From Candidatus Zixiibacteriota bacterium (lineage in GTDB: Bacteria > Zixibacteria > MSB-5A5 > GN15 > FEB-12): DNA of 64,000 bases. The number at the start of each line of letters is the position of its first letter. The stretch's first letter is position 1. Of this stretch, positions 8,859 to 17,946 are shown piece after piece. The position numbers and the translations under genes were made by a program. The stretch lies in the NCBI GenBank assembly GCA_029860345.1, contig JAOUBJ010000001.1, positions 259,089 to 323,088 on the forward strand. Direction: 5' to 3'. The notes beneath the pieces were generated by a model. That model was given only the letters and a program-made list of their open reading frames with translations, was not told the origin of the DNA and made no database searches.

Positions 8859-10583
8859 TTACATCGGGGCAAGCTCAACCGGAGTCGGGTCGATGGGAGT
8901 AACCGCCTGATCTTTGCGCGCATTCCTGTACGTTTGGAACTCAAGGCGAAAGGTGGTTCCCTGACCAACCTGTGAGTCCAGGCTGATGTCGACTTTTAGA
9001 GCGCTGCAAATACGATGGACGATGGCCAGACCCAGCCCGCTGCCCTGTTTCTTGGTCGAGTAGAATGGCTGATAGACCCGGCGCAGGTTATCGGGCCTGA
9101 TTCCGGGACCATTATCCTGAATATACAACTCAACGATACCACCGACCGGATCAATGGCCAGGCGAAGCGTCAACTCATCCCCTTTTTCCTCAAGCGCCTC
9201 ACAGGCGTTCACGGTCAGGTTCAAAAGCAATTGCTTGATCAGGTCTTCATCACCGACAACGTAAATGATCGAGCTATCCGACTCGAAATTGAATTTCAGA
9301 TCGGCGCTGAACGAGGGCTGGTGGTGCAGAATCTGAATCACGTCGTTTATCAGGTGGCAAAGTTCGACTTTGTTGTAAGCCGGACGGTCAATGCGTGCGT
9401 ACTGAAGAAACTCAGAGAGGATTCTCGACAGCCGGTGTGACTCTTTGACGATCAGTTGCATCAACCTTTCGTTTTCACCCTGCAGTTTGAGTTCCTTGTC
9501 GAGGACTTCGACCGATCCTGAGATGGCGGCCAGCGGGTTTCGGATTTCGTGAGCAATCGAGGCCGACAATTCCCCCACCGCTGCCAGCCGATCGGCCGCT
9601 CGCACTTTGGACTCAAGTCGTTTGGCGTCCGTAAGGTCGGTAAAGATTGCGATCACGCCTCTCAGGGCGCCGGTTTCCTCCATTAAAATGGACGTCGAGA
9701 GACCGAGGGGAACAGTTTGACGTTCATGATTGAGAATGCTGATTTCCTGGCGGGGATGGCTGGCTACGCGCTCAAGTCCGTCCAGAAGGTCCCCGGCCAG
9801 GTCGGGCATCCGATCGGCAAACACTTCATCACAGCGCATCCCTTTGACTTCTTCCTCACGATATCCCAGGATCTTCTCGGCCGCCCGGTTGAAGAAAATG
9901 ATGTGTCCGAAGGCATCGACAGTCAACAGACCGCTGTTGAGATGCCTGAGAATGTCATCGGTTTCCAGCTTGGCCCGCTTGAGGGCCCGGGAGGTGTCTG
10001 CCAACTGGCGGTCGCGGGCTTCCAGCCGCTCAGCCAGGTAGCCTGAGATAAAGGCGATCAGGTAGAAAATCAGAATATGCAGAAATATCGAGTAGAAGAT
10101 AGCGTCCTGCGCCGACACAATCGATTTGAGAGCGTTCGGGAAATAAAGAGGCGCTCCCGTTTCGCCGGACCGCAGCCAGATGATAAACGTATAGGCCAAC
10201 GAGACCAGCGATGCCACCACCAAAGTCCCCACCAAACGATAAGCCAGGGCAGCCGACACAATGGTCAGCAGAAAGAGGGCTGAGAAGGGTGAGTTTATGT
10301 TGCCGGTGGCGTGTATGACACCTGACTCGATGACGATCTCAAGCAAGAACTGCAAACCGACAACGGTGGCTGAGGCCATCTGTAATCTGCCGAAGCGATC
10401 AAAGGCCAGCAACAGGGCTACGCCCAGGGTAAAGATAGAATAGAGAATCAACGGCAGATGCAAAAAGCTCGGATACTCAATCCAAAACACCACCACCGCA
10501 AACAGGATCACAAAAGTGATCAGTCGCAGCGGTAGAAACCAGCCTAATCGCTTGGGTCTTGCGTACCTGTCCTTTATGAGCAT
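8859..10583 (-). CDS. pilS: PilS-like sensor histidine kinase
   Basis: About six hydrophobic segments (residues 15-190) lead into a PAS domain (about 210-325) and a histidine kinase core. H box: ASIAHEIRNPLAAIS; N box: LLNLTVNACEA; G boxes: DNGPGI and GSGLGLAIVH. The membrane domain with the TGNINSPFSALFLL stretch resembles PilS, which controls pilin transcription through the sigma-54 regulator PilR. It is the last gene of pilB-pilT-pilC-pilS, but no pilR or pilA follows; the next gene is a foldase. I start it at the ATG at 10583, because the in-frame TTG at 10592 falls in an upstream hairpin. No strong ribosome binding site is visible. Confidence 0.75.
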   Translation of the reverse strand: MLIKDRYARPKRLGWFLPLRLITFVILFAVVVFWIEYPSFLHLPLILYSIFTLGVALLLAFDRFGRLQMASATVVGLQFLLEIVIESGVIHATGNINSPFSALFLLTIVSAALAYRLVGTLVVASLVSLAYTFIIWLRSGETGAPLYFPNALKSIVSAQDAIFYSIFLHILIFYLIAFISGYLAERLEARDRQLADTSRALKRAKLETDDILRHLNSGLLTVDAFGHIIFFNRAAEKILGYREEEVKGMRCDEVFADRMPDLAGDLLDGLERVASHPRQEISILNHERQTVPLGLSTSILMEETGALRGVIAIFTDLTDAKRLESKVRAADRLAAVGELSASIAHEIRNPLAAISGSVEVLDKELKLQGENERLMQLIVKESHRLSRILSEFLQYARIDRPAYNKVELCHLINDVIQILHHQPSFSADLKFNFESDSSIIYVVGDEDLIKQLLLNLTVNACEALEEKGDELTLRLAIDPVGGIVELYIQDNGPGIRPDNLRRVYQPFYSTKKQGSGLGLAIVHRICSALKVDISLDSQVGQGTTFRLEFQTYRNARKDQAVTPIDPTPVELAPM

Positions 10584-10591
10584 GGTATACA

Positions 10592-10617
10592 AACGGCGCC
10601 GCTGTGACGGCGCCGTT
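10592..10617 (-). terminator. Strong hairpin between pilC and pilS
   Basis: AACGGCGCC (10592-10600) and GGCGCCGTT (10609-10617) form a perfect 9-bp stem with an 8-base loop just 8 bp before the pilS start. On the minus strand only three T residues follow, so it is a weak terminator, an attenuator or an mRNA-stability stem. Confidence 0.45.
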
Positions 10618-10660
10618 TTCCGTGATATTCTGTTACCTTTTGTCTCGCTGTCGTCGACTG

Positions 10661-11857
10661 CTATATCTTACCGATAATGTCGAACATCGGCAGATACATC
10701 GCTATCAAGATACCACCGATCACAACACCCATAAACACGATTATGATCGGCTCGATAACCGAAGTCAACGCAGCCACGGCGTCATCGACTTCATCGTCAT
10801 AAAAGTCAGCGATTTTTGACAACATATCATCCAGGCCGCCGGTCTTCTCACCTACCGAGATCATCTGTGTGACCATGGGCGGGAAGACACCCGTTTCCTT
10901 GAGCGGCCCGGTGATGGTGTCGCCCTCGGCGATGGCCATGACCGAACGATTAATGGCCGCAGCAATGACCCGGTTGCCGGCCGTCTTGGCCGTGATTTCA
11001 AGCGCTTCCAGAATGGAAACACCCGAAGCCAAGAGGGTACTCAAAGTTCGCGTGAATCTCGCCACCGACGACTTGCGAACGAGGTTGCCGAACACCGGTG
11101 TCCTCAGCAGAATCTTGTCAAAGGTTAAGGCTCCGCTGTCGGTTCTCTTCCACCAGATGAACACCCCGGCAAAACCGAGAGAACCGAAGATCAGGTAGAG
11201 GAAATTCGATTTCAGGAAGTTCGAGATTTGGAGAACGACCAATGTTGGTCCCGGCAGGTCGGCCCCGAGTCCACCGAACATCTTGGCAAATACCGGCACA
11301 ATGAAGGCCAACATACCAATCGTCACAGCGGCCGCCACAAAGGCCACCACCGACGGATAGATCATGGCTCCCTTGACTTTTCTTACCAGTTTGTCCGCTT
11401 TCTCGCGGTAGACGGCCAGTCGGACCAGAATTGCGTCCAGGGCGCCGCCCATCTCACCGGCTTCCACCATGTTGGTATACAAGCCATCAAAGATTTTGGG
11501 ATGACGAGCCAGGGCTTCCGAGAGCGTCGCTCCACCCGCCACGCCGTCTTTGACCTGGGCGATAATCTTGGCCAGTTCTCTGCTCTCAGTCTGGGCGGCC
11601 AGGATGTCCAGACATTGCACCATGGGCAGACCGGCCCCGATCATGGTTGCAAACTGTCGTGTGAATCGGGAGATATCAATCTTCTTGATGCCGGTCCCGA
11701 TCTTGATCTGAAGTTCAGGCGCTTTCTTACTGATCGAATTGACCAGAATGCGATTCTGTCTAAGCACCCGTTCAAGGTCGCCCCGGCTCTTCGCTTTAAG
11801 TTCCCCCTGGACCGCCGCACCGGCCAGCGTTTTTCCCTTGTATACAAAAATCGGCAT
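10661..11857 (-). CDS. pilC: Type IV pilus inner-membrane platform protein PilC
   Basis: This 398-residue protein begins MPIFVYKGKTLAGAAVQGEL, the usual PilC/GspF start. It contains two repeated T2SSF domains (about 70-193 and 273-394), each ending in hydrophobic segments. Motifs include FTRQFATMIGAGLPMVQCLD and its second-half counterpart FTRTLSTLLASGVSILEALE. PilC couples the pilus ATPases to pilin assembly in the inner membrane. The ATG has an AAAGGG site. It lies 35 bp past pilT on the same strand. Confidence 0.93.
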   Translation of the reverse strand: MPIFVYKGKTLAGAAVQGELKAKSRGDLERVLRQNRILVNSISKKAPELQIKIGTGIKKIDISRFTRQFATMIGAGLPMVQCLDILAAQTESRELAKIIAQVKDGVAGGATLSEALARHPKIFDGLYTNMVEAGEMGGALDAILVRLAVYREKADKLVRKVKGAMIYPSVVAFVAAAVTIGMLAFIVPVFAKMFGGLGADLPGPTLVVLQISNFLKSNFLYLIFGSLGFAGVFIWWKRTDSGALTFDKILLRTPVFGNLVRKSSVARFTRTLSTLLASGVSILEALEITAKTAGNRVIAAAINRSVMAIAEGDTITGPLKETGVFPPMVTQMISVGEKTGGLDDMLSKIADFYDDEVDDAVAALTSVIEPIIIVFMGVVIGGILIAMYLPMFDIIGKI

Positions 11858-11892
11858 CAGCTTAACCCTTTCTCAAACCACTTCATCCGGCC

Positions 11893-12969
11893 TCAGGAAA
11901 ACGCCGGAGACTTATCTTTGGCCAGCATTTCGCTTAGTTCCTGCGGATTGGAACTGTACGCCATGGCGTCCTGGACGGAAATCTTGCGCGTATTGTAAAG
12001 CTCGGCTAACGACTGGTTCATCGTTTTCATTCCGTATTTCTGGCCGGATTGTATCATCGAATATATCTGGTGTACTTTGTCATCGCGAATCAAAGCCCGA
12101 ACGGCAGGCGTGGCGACGAGTATTTCCAAAGCCACAATCCGACCGCCGCCTATTTTCGGGATCAAGGCTTGCGAGATGATCGCCTGGATCGAGAACGACA
12201 AGGAGATGCGAATCTGCTCCTGCTGGTTGGTCGGGAACGAGTCCACGATACGATTGATCGACTCGGCGGCTGAGTTGGTGTGCAGAGTGCCGAAAGCCAG
12301 GTGGCCGGTCTCTGCAATCGACAAGGCCGACTCGATGGTTTCCAGATCACGCATCTCACCCACCAGAACTACGTCGGGGTCTTCACGGAGCGCATACTTC
12401 AAGGCTATGGCGAACGATGTCGTGTCGGCATACACCTCGCGCTGGTTCACCAAGGCCGTCTGATGACGATGCAGGTACTCGATAGGATCTTCGACGGTGA
12501 TAATATGCACCGGACGTTCTTTGTTGATCTTGTCGATAACGGCGGCCAGGGTGGTCGACTTGCCCGATCCGGTCGGACCGGTCACCAGCACCAGACCGCG
12601 CGGAAGCCTGGAGAAGTCGGCAATTACTTTGGGCAGACTGAGGGCTTCAAAGGTCATGATCTCATAGGGAATCTGACGGAGCGCCACAGCCACGTTGCCG
12701 CGCTGCATGAACATGTTGCAGCGAAAGCGGCTGAGGGATTCGATGCCGAACGAAAAATCCAGCTCTGAGTTCTGCTCGAATTTCAGTTTTTGCTTCTCAC
12801 TGACCATGGCGTAAGCCAGTTTTTTGATCTGGTCGGCGTTGAGCATGTCCTGCTTGAGCCGTACCAGCTTTCCATCGACACGTACCACCGGCGGCGATCC
12901 CACCGTAAGGTGAAGATCAGACGCGTTCATCTTGACCATTTCTTCCAACAACTCTCTAAGAGACGCCAT
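11893..12969 (-). CDS. pilT: Pilus retraction ATPase PilT
   Basis: The 358-residue protein has the PilT plan: an N-terminal PAS-like domain beginning LRELLEEMVKMNASDLHLT, Walker A GPTGSGKST, Asp box TVEDPIEYLH, Walker B VLVGEMRD, and His box TGHLAFGTLHTNSA. The VRALIRD stretch corresponds to the AIRNLIRE motif needed for retraction. The hexamer powers pilus retraction, used for twitching and DNA uptake. A GGAGT site precedes the ATG. It is separated from pilB by 137 bp, enough for a separate promoter, though none stands out. Confidence 0.93.
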   Translation of the reverse strand: MASLRELLEEMVKMNASDLHLTVGSPPVVRVDGKLVRLKQDMLNADQIKKLAYAMVSEKQKLKFEQNSELDFSFGIESLSRFRCNMFMQRGNVAVALRQIPYEIMTFEALSLPKVIADFSRLPRGLVLVTGPTGSGKSTTLAAVIDKINKERPVHIITVEDPIEYLHRHQTALVNQREVYADTTSFAIALKYALREDPDVVLVGEMRDLETIESALSIAETGHLAFGTLHTNSAAESINRIVDSFPTNQQEQIRISLSFSIQAIISQALIPKIGGGRIVALEILVATPAVRALIRDDKVHQIYSMIQSGQKYGMKTMNQSLAELYNTRKISVQDAMAYSSNPQELSEMLAKDKSPAFS

Positions 12970-13106
12970 TCAATACTCCAGACCTAAAACGTTAGTATTC
13001 GGACACACAGGTATCTTGTATGATTATCGGCTTTCTTGAGCGATTCTTGAGATTAACGACCGATTGGTCTCGTTAACTTATTGGAAGTCAAAGGCTAGCA
13101 GTCTGA

Positions 13107-14807
13107 TCAGATTGAGGAGGTGACAGCGAATACTTCGTCAATACTGACGATTCCGGCTTTCAGCTTCTCCACGGCGCACATACGCAGATTGTGCATTCCC
13201 TCGTCCATAGCCGTTTTGCGGATATCGGTGTCGGAAGCTTTGTTCAGAATCAGGCTTTCGATAGCGGGAGTTACCGGCATAACTTCATAAATACCGGTTC
13301 GGCCGGCCAGCCCGGTCTCGTTGCAATCTGCGCAACCGACACCCTTAAAGGCTCTGAGACCCTTGAGCAGATCGCTGGGTACGCCCAGACTGTCGACCTG
13401 TTCTTTGGTAAGATTGACTTCCTCTTTGCAGTTTTGACATATCTTGCGCATCATGCGCTGGGCCATAATCAGCTTGGTGGCCGAGGACACCAGATAGAAC
13501 GGCACACCCATGTCCAGAAGACGATTGATCGATGAAGGAGCGTCATTGGTATGCAGGGTACTGAAGACAAGGTGGCCGGTGAGCGCGGCGCGGATAGCTA
13601 TCTCCGCCGTTTCACCGTCACGAATCTCACCGACCATGACGATGTCCGGATCCTGCCTTAGGAATGATCTCAATGAGGCAGCAAAAGTGAGCCCGATCTG
13701 TGACCTGACAGCGACCTGGTTGATGCCGTCGAAATTGAACTCCACCGGGTCTTCGGCCGTCATGATGTTCACATCGACCTGATTGATCTGCTTGAGAGCC
13801 GAATACAAAGTAGTCGTCTTACCCGATCCGGTGGGTCCCGTTACCAGGACGATACCGAAAGGCAGGTGAATTGCTTTATCGAACTTATCGAGGTCGGCTT
13901 CGCGGAAGCCAAGTTTGGTCAGGTCAACTTTGAGCGCCTGGGGATCGAGAATTCGCATCACCACTTTTTCCCCGAAGATCGTAGGCAGTACCGAGACACG
14001 CAGATCGACCGTTCGTCCGCCGATCTTGATTTTGATACGGCCGTCCTGTGGCAAGCGTCGCTCGGAGATATCCAGTTCGGCCATGATCTTGACACGGGAT
14101 ACGATGGCCGAGCGATACTTGAACGGCAGCGGGGCCATCTCTTTCAGGTCACCATCTATACGGTACCTGACCCGGATACGCTTTTCATAGGTCTCTATAT
14201 GAATGTCCGAAGCGTTCATCCGAATCGCTTCGTAGAGAATGGAGTCGACCAGTTTGACCAGCGGCTTGTCCTGGATAGCCGACAAGAGATCAGATTCGGA
14301 TGCCTCCTCCTCAGAGACAACCACTTCCAGATCAGGGTCCTCCTCCAACCCTTTGATCATCTCAGACAGGCCGCCGGAATCGACGTAGTAGGTCTCAATC
14401 GCCTTTTCAATTGCCTTTTCCGGCGAGATTACCGGTTGCACCGTACAGCCGGTTATGAACTTTACGGCGTCGAGAACATAGATGTTATTGGGGTCACTGA
14501 TGGCCACCAGGAGCGTGCGGTTGAGCTTGCTTACTGCGATGACCTTGAACTTGCGGGCAATGTCAAGCGGGATGAGCTTGACAACCTCGGGATTTAGCTC
14601 AACATCGGTCAGACGCAAGGCGCCTATTTTGAGGTGCTTGCCGACGAAATCGGCTATCTCATCCTCGGAATCAACCGCCCCCACCTTGACCAGAGCTGAC
14701 TGGAAAGTTTCCAGGCTGTCCTTCTTGACGATTTCCAATGCTTCGTCTACCTGGTCCGGCGTGATCTTGCCGGCCTTGACGAGCATTGCTCCCAGTTCAG
14801 CAGACAT
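13107..14807 (-). CDS. pilB: Pilus extension ATPase PilB
   Basis: This is a 566-residue GspE/PilB ATPase. The N-terminal T2SSE domain (about 1-160) precedes the catalytic core with Walker A GPTGSGKTTTLYSAL, Asp box TAEDPVEFNF, Walker B MVGEIRDGETAEIA, and His box TGHLVFSTLHTNDA. A zinc-binding tetracysteine follows, with CQNC and CADC about 35 residues apart, as expected for PilB and absent from PilT. It energises pilus assembly. It is the first pil gene of the operon and follows the roadblock cluster on the same strand with a 76-bp gap. Confidence 0.93.
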   Translation of the reverse strand: MSAELGAMLVKAGKITPDQVDEALEIVKKDSLETFQSALVKVGAVDSEDEIADFVGKHLKIGALRLTDVELNPEVVKLIPLDIARKFKVIAVSKLNRTLLVAISDPNNIYVLDAVKFITGCTVQPVISPEKAIEKAIETYYVDSGGLSEMIKGLEEDPDLEVVVSEEEASESDLLSAIQDKPLVKLVDSILYEAIRMNASDIHIETYEKRIRVRYRIDGDLKEMAPLPFKYRSAIVSRVKIMAELDISERRLPQDGRIKIKIGGRTVDLRVSVLPTIFGEKVVMRILDPQALKVDLTKLGFREADLDKFDKAIHLPFGIVLVTGPTGSGKTTTLYSALKQINQVDVNIMTAEDPVEFNFDGINQVAVRSQIGLTFAASLRSFLRQDPDIVMVGEIRDGETAEIAIRAALTGHLVFSTLHTNDAPSSINRLLDMGVPFYLVSSATKLIMAQRMMRKICQNCKEEVNLTKEQVDSLGVPSDLLKGLRAFKGVGCADCNETGLAGRTGIYEVMPVTPAIESLILNKASDTDIRKTAMDEGMHNLRMCAVEKLKAGIVSIDEVFAVTSSI

Positions 14808-14883
14808 CTGAGCAGTCCATTGAGTTTATGCGGTTACCGTCTATCAACCTGTCTCGGGGCATACCCGGCCTTTCTGGGTCGGG

Positions 14884-15375
14884 TTAGTCGTGAAAAATAT
14901 CGTCCAGCTTGTCCTGCGCCAAATCGGCAAACTCAGTTGAGATACCTTGAGTGGCATTGGGGTTGGACTTGGCCATAACCTGCTCGAAAATGGAGGCCAA
15001 CTCGGCCGCCGTCTCCTTGGCATACAGGCGCACCATACCGATAGTCGTGCGGTCATCGAAGATTACAACCAGGATTGAACGCTCACCGACGAGCGACATG
15101 TGGATATGATCTTTCTTGCCCTGATGGAACAGCACCGAGAACTCCGGTTCACCCACCAGGCGCGCAATCTCTTTGGTCGAGGCAAAAGAGCCGGCCAACA
15201 AAGCGGCCAGGGCGGTGGTGTCCAGGGAATGGGTGAAACCCTGGCGTGTGATAAGATGTCCATCCTTGTCTACCAACAAAGCGCACTTGGCCTCGGCCCC
15301 CTTCAACATCTTGGACATGAGGGTCTCGATCTGGTTGATTTCTTCCTCGTAAATAATCAGCGTATCATCGGACAT
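14884..15375 (-). CDS. Roadblock/LC7 domain protein (MglB-like)
   Basis: This 163-residue protein has a roadblock/LC7 fold at about 15-125. Its core reads AKCALLVDKDGHLITRQGF, FASTKEIARLVGE, then VGERSILVVIFDDRTTIGMVRLYAKE. In well-studied systems roadblock proteins dimerise and regulate or scaffold Ras-like GTPases; MglB is the GAP of MglA. It follows the MglA-type GTPase gene by 17 bp and precedes pilB. The ATG has a perfect GGAGG site. Calling it the GAP of the neighbour is an inference from position. Confidence 0.8.
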   Translation of the reverse strand: MSDDTLIIYEEEINQIETLMSKMLKGAEAKCALLVDKDGHLITRQGFTHSLDTTALAALLAGSFASTKEIARLVGEPEFSVLFHQGKKDHIHMSLVGERSILVVIFDDRTTIGMVRLYAKETAAELASIFEQVMAKSNPNATQGISTEFADLAQDKLDDIFHD

Positions 15376-15392
15376 TATGGCCTCCTAAGTGC

Positions 15393-16595
15393 CTATTTAA
15401 TTCCAAACAGTCGCTTGAAGAAACCACGTTTCTTCTGTTGGGCTCGACGCCTGAGCGAAGGAGCCATGCCCGGTGTGGCAAGATCGGATGAACCGGTATT
15501 CATGCCACCGTCTGAGCTCTTCAAGACGTTCTTCTCGTATGTGGTTTCACCCTCAGATTCTTGTGGGGTGGGGGCAAATTCAGTGGGCGTGATTTTCCTT
15601 GGTGAGGACTCTTCCCGGCTGCCGGGGAACGGTCGAAAACCGGCCGGCTCGGACTCATCATCGTCTGCCGCCGGCGCCGCTTTGAAGTCGTGTTCCGCCT
15701 GGGTGCTTTCCGGCTCTTGAAATGTCCGGGAGGCAGGTTCACCTGATTCATCGACAGACGGCATGCCTGGCGCCTCGGTAACGCCGACCCCAGGTTGGGC
15801 TTCAGCGGCCGCCGATGTCGATGGCTGAGCGCTCGCTGCTATGGTCGTAGTCATGGCGCCCGGTACGCCAACGGAGGTGGTATCAGGTGTCGCCATGACG
15901 GCGGCAGCCTCAACCGGCTCGGTTGTCGGATAAGGTCGCACTGGAGCAATCGGCTCCCGGTCGACTTCGGATGCCTCAGCAGATTGGTTTACAGAAGGCA
16001 TCTCTGTGTTGCCGGCTGCCTTGGCCTTGTCCAACACCAATTTGATGATCATCTTCAGAGTGTCGAAGACGCCGTTACCAACCGTGGCGGAAGCGCCGAA
16101 ATCGGCTCGGCCTTTCGGATTCACCTTCGCACGCAACTCTTCCACCGGCATCACACCGGGGAGGTCTCGTTTGTTGTACTGAATGACCAGCGGCAGTTCG
16201 TCGATGTCGTAGCCGTACTCCTGCAGGTTTTCCTGAAGGTTCATGTACGACTCGATGTTTTCATCGAGCTTATCGGGCTGACTGTCGGCTACAAATACGA
16301 CACCATCGACACCGCGCAACACCAGTTTTCGGGTGGCGTTGTAGTACACCTGACCCGGTACCGTGTACAACTGGAACTTTGCCGCAAAACCGTTGATGGT
16401 TCCAATGTTGATGGGCAGAAAGTCGAAGTAGAGCGTCCGATCCGCTTCCGTAGCCAGCGAAATCAGATCGCCGCGGGTGTTGCCCGGAACCTTCGAATGC
16501 ACATACTGAAGGTTGGTAGTCTTACCCGAAAGACCGGGACCGTAGTAGACGATCTTGCAACAGACTTCCCTGGACGAATAATTTATCGATACCAT
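15393..16595 (-). CDS. MglA-type Ras-like GTPase with long C-terminal extension
   Basis: Residues 1-195 are an MglA-like GTPase: P-loop [10 protein letters not shown] (19-28), [18 protein letters not shown] in place of the usual DxxG, VVFVADSQ, and NKRD. MglA sets cell polarity and places type IV pili in Myxococcus and Thermus. Typical MglA is about 195 residues; here about 205 more follow, rich in Ala, Pro, Glu, Ser and Thr and probably disordered. They end in a basic segment [19 protein letters not shown] that could be an amphipathic membrane anchor. It is flanked by two roadblock genes and lies upstream of pilB, so control of pilus polarity is likely but unproven. Confidence 0.85.
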   Translation of the reverse strand: MVSINYSSREVCCKIVYYGPGLSGKTTNLQYVHSKVPGNTRGDLISLATEADRTLYFDFLPINIGTINGFAAKFQLYTVPGQVYYNATRKLVLRGVDGVVFVADSQPDKLDENIESYMNLQENLQEYGYDIDELPLVIQYNKRDLPGVMPVEELRAKVNPKGRADFGASATVGNGVFDTLKMIIKLVLDKAKAAGNTEMPSVNQSAEASEVDREPIAPVRPYPTTEPVEAAAVMATPDTTSVGVPGAMTTTIAASAQPSTSAAAEAQPGVGVTEAPGMPSVDESGEPASRTFQEPESTQAEHDFKAAPAADDDESEPAGFRPFPGSREESSPRKITPTEFAPTPQESEGETTYEKNVLKSSDGGMNTGSSDLATPGMAPSLRRRAQQKKRGFFKRLFGIK

Positions 16596-16612
16596 AGTTT
16601 AGATCCCAGCCG

Positions 16613-16966
16613 TTAACCTTCCAGGTTGACCGTCGTTTGCAGTTTACCAATCGCATTTTTCATTTCAAGCCGGATCAACCCGATGTTCACCTGTTTTTCA
16701 GTGGTGACAACAAGGATACCTTTGCCGGCGTCGGCAAAGAACAGCTTGCCGTTGTCGGCCTCGATAGTCACTTGCTTGAGCGGCTCGGTTTGGAGCCGAT
16801 CCAGCGACTTCTGGATATTGGAAGTGATTGAGGCGGCCAGGGCGCCGATGGTGTCACCGTCGAAACTGTCATCGAGATCGGCCGCGATAACGATGCCGTC
16901 TCCACCGACCATCATAGAACCGGTGATTCCCGAAGTCTTGTTGAGGTCGCTAAGCACTTGGTACAT
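16613..16966 (-). CDS. Small roadblock/LC7 domain protein
   Basis: This 117-residue protein is almost entirely one roadblock/LC7 fold. It begins MYQVLSDLNKTSGITGSMMV, with GGDGIVIAADLDD and KQVTIEADNGKLFFADAG later. I start at the ATG at 16966 because it has a GGAGAAG site and starts the fold. This start overlaps the end of the membrane-roadblock gene by 17 bp, which suggests coupled translation. A longer frame to 17017 would add residues of no family character. Confidence 0.82.
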   Translation of the reverse strand: MYQVLSDLNKTSGITGSMMVGGDGIVIAADLDDSFDGDTIGALAASITSNIQKSLDRLQTEPLKQVTIEADNGKLFFADAGKGILVVTTEKQVNIGLIRLEMKNAIGKLQTTVNLEG

Positions 16967-17936
16967 GTTTCTTCTCCGCGTTATCAGACTGCCTCTCGCC
17001 GTAGCGTTCGGCCACATATTTCTTTATAATCTCAAGCCCTTGGTTAATCCTGATATTCAGAAGGTCATCGGCTTGCCATTGAGCCATTACTATCACTGTG
17101 AACGACTGCCAGGCGGCAAGTATGAGCCTGTTATCAGCCATCTCGATTCTCAGTTTTTCAGGCTTTCCCCAGTGGCCTTTGCTCAGGACACGGCTGTTGA
17201 CCTCCAAAAGAGTGAGGGCGTGAGGCGCCCAGTCTTCACATTCGAGCTGGTTGCGACTGAACTGCCCAAGCAGTAAACCTTCATGATCGAGAACGGCCGC
17301 CATCTGAACCGAAGCATCTCCTCCGATGTAACGAACGGCACGTTCAAAGCCATTGCCGCCTGCATCCGGGATCTGGCTGAAAGTGTCATAACCGGCCGGC
17401 CTGGTTTTGGGCTCTGCAATGGTCTGAGGTTCGACCCCGGCCACACTTAGACCACGCGCCTTTGAGACTGCAATCGAGGTCAGACCGGATTCGCGTTCGA
17501 CCGGCGGCTCGGGCTGGGCCGGTTGTATCAGTTGCTTTTTTTCCTGCGGCAGCATCTGCCCCCAAAGAGGACGCAAAACAAACGGCGTTGATATTACATG
17601 CAGTAAGAGGGCGGGCAGGTATCCGGACGTACCCAGGGTCATGGATACCCTCACTTCCATCGAATATGCCACTGCGATGAACAAGCCGAAAACGGCGCCG
17701 ACGGCCAGGCGGTACACGAAACAGACACCGGCGGCCTGGACAAGCTGCATAAGCGACGCCTGATGATTGATCATCCAGATTACTAAACCGTAGAAAACCA
17801 ATTCATACATGGCGTATATCAGCGACGCTTTGAGCACCGAACTGCCTAATTGTTCCGGGAATATGACCATGGGAGCAATTAACAGCAGCAGAGTGAACAA
17901 AGCGGTCTGGCGTGCGATGCGTGCGCTAATTTCCAT
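16950..17936 (-). CDS. Membrane protein with C-terminal roadblock-like domain
   Basis: The 328-residue protein starts with about four hydrophobic segments (near 10-30, 37-57, 65-90, 100-122). A flexible proline- and glutamate-rich linker follows (130-195). The C-terminal domain (about 195-315) has roadblock character: FERAVRYIGGDASVQMAAVLDHEGLLLGQF, and later LRIEMADNRLILAAWQSFTVIVMAQ. A membrane-tethered roadblock is unusual and could anchor a GTPase complex at the inner membrane. Similarity of the last domain is judged by eye. The start ATG follows a GGGACATC stretch, with the TPR-roadblock gene ending 10 bp upstream. Confidence 0.6.
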   Translation of the reverse strand: MEISARIARQTALFTLLLLIAPMVIFPEQLGSSVLKASLIYAMYELVFYGLVIWMINHQASLMQLVQAAGVCFVYRLAVGAVFGLFIAVAYSMEVRVSMTLGTSGYLPALLLHVISTPFVLRPLWGQMLPQEKKQLIQPAQPEPPVERESGLTSIAVSKARGLSVAGVEPQTIAEPKTRPAGYDTFSQIPDAGGNGFERAVRYIGGDASVQMAAVLDHEGLLLGQFSRNQLECEDWAPHALTLLEVNSRVLSKGHWGKPEKLRIEMADNRLILAAWQSFTVIVMAQWQADDLLNIRINQGLEIIKKYVAERYGERQSDNAEKKHVPSA

Positions 17937-17946
17937 GATGTCCCTT

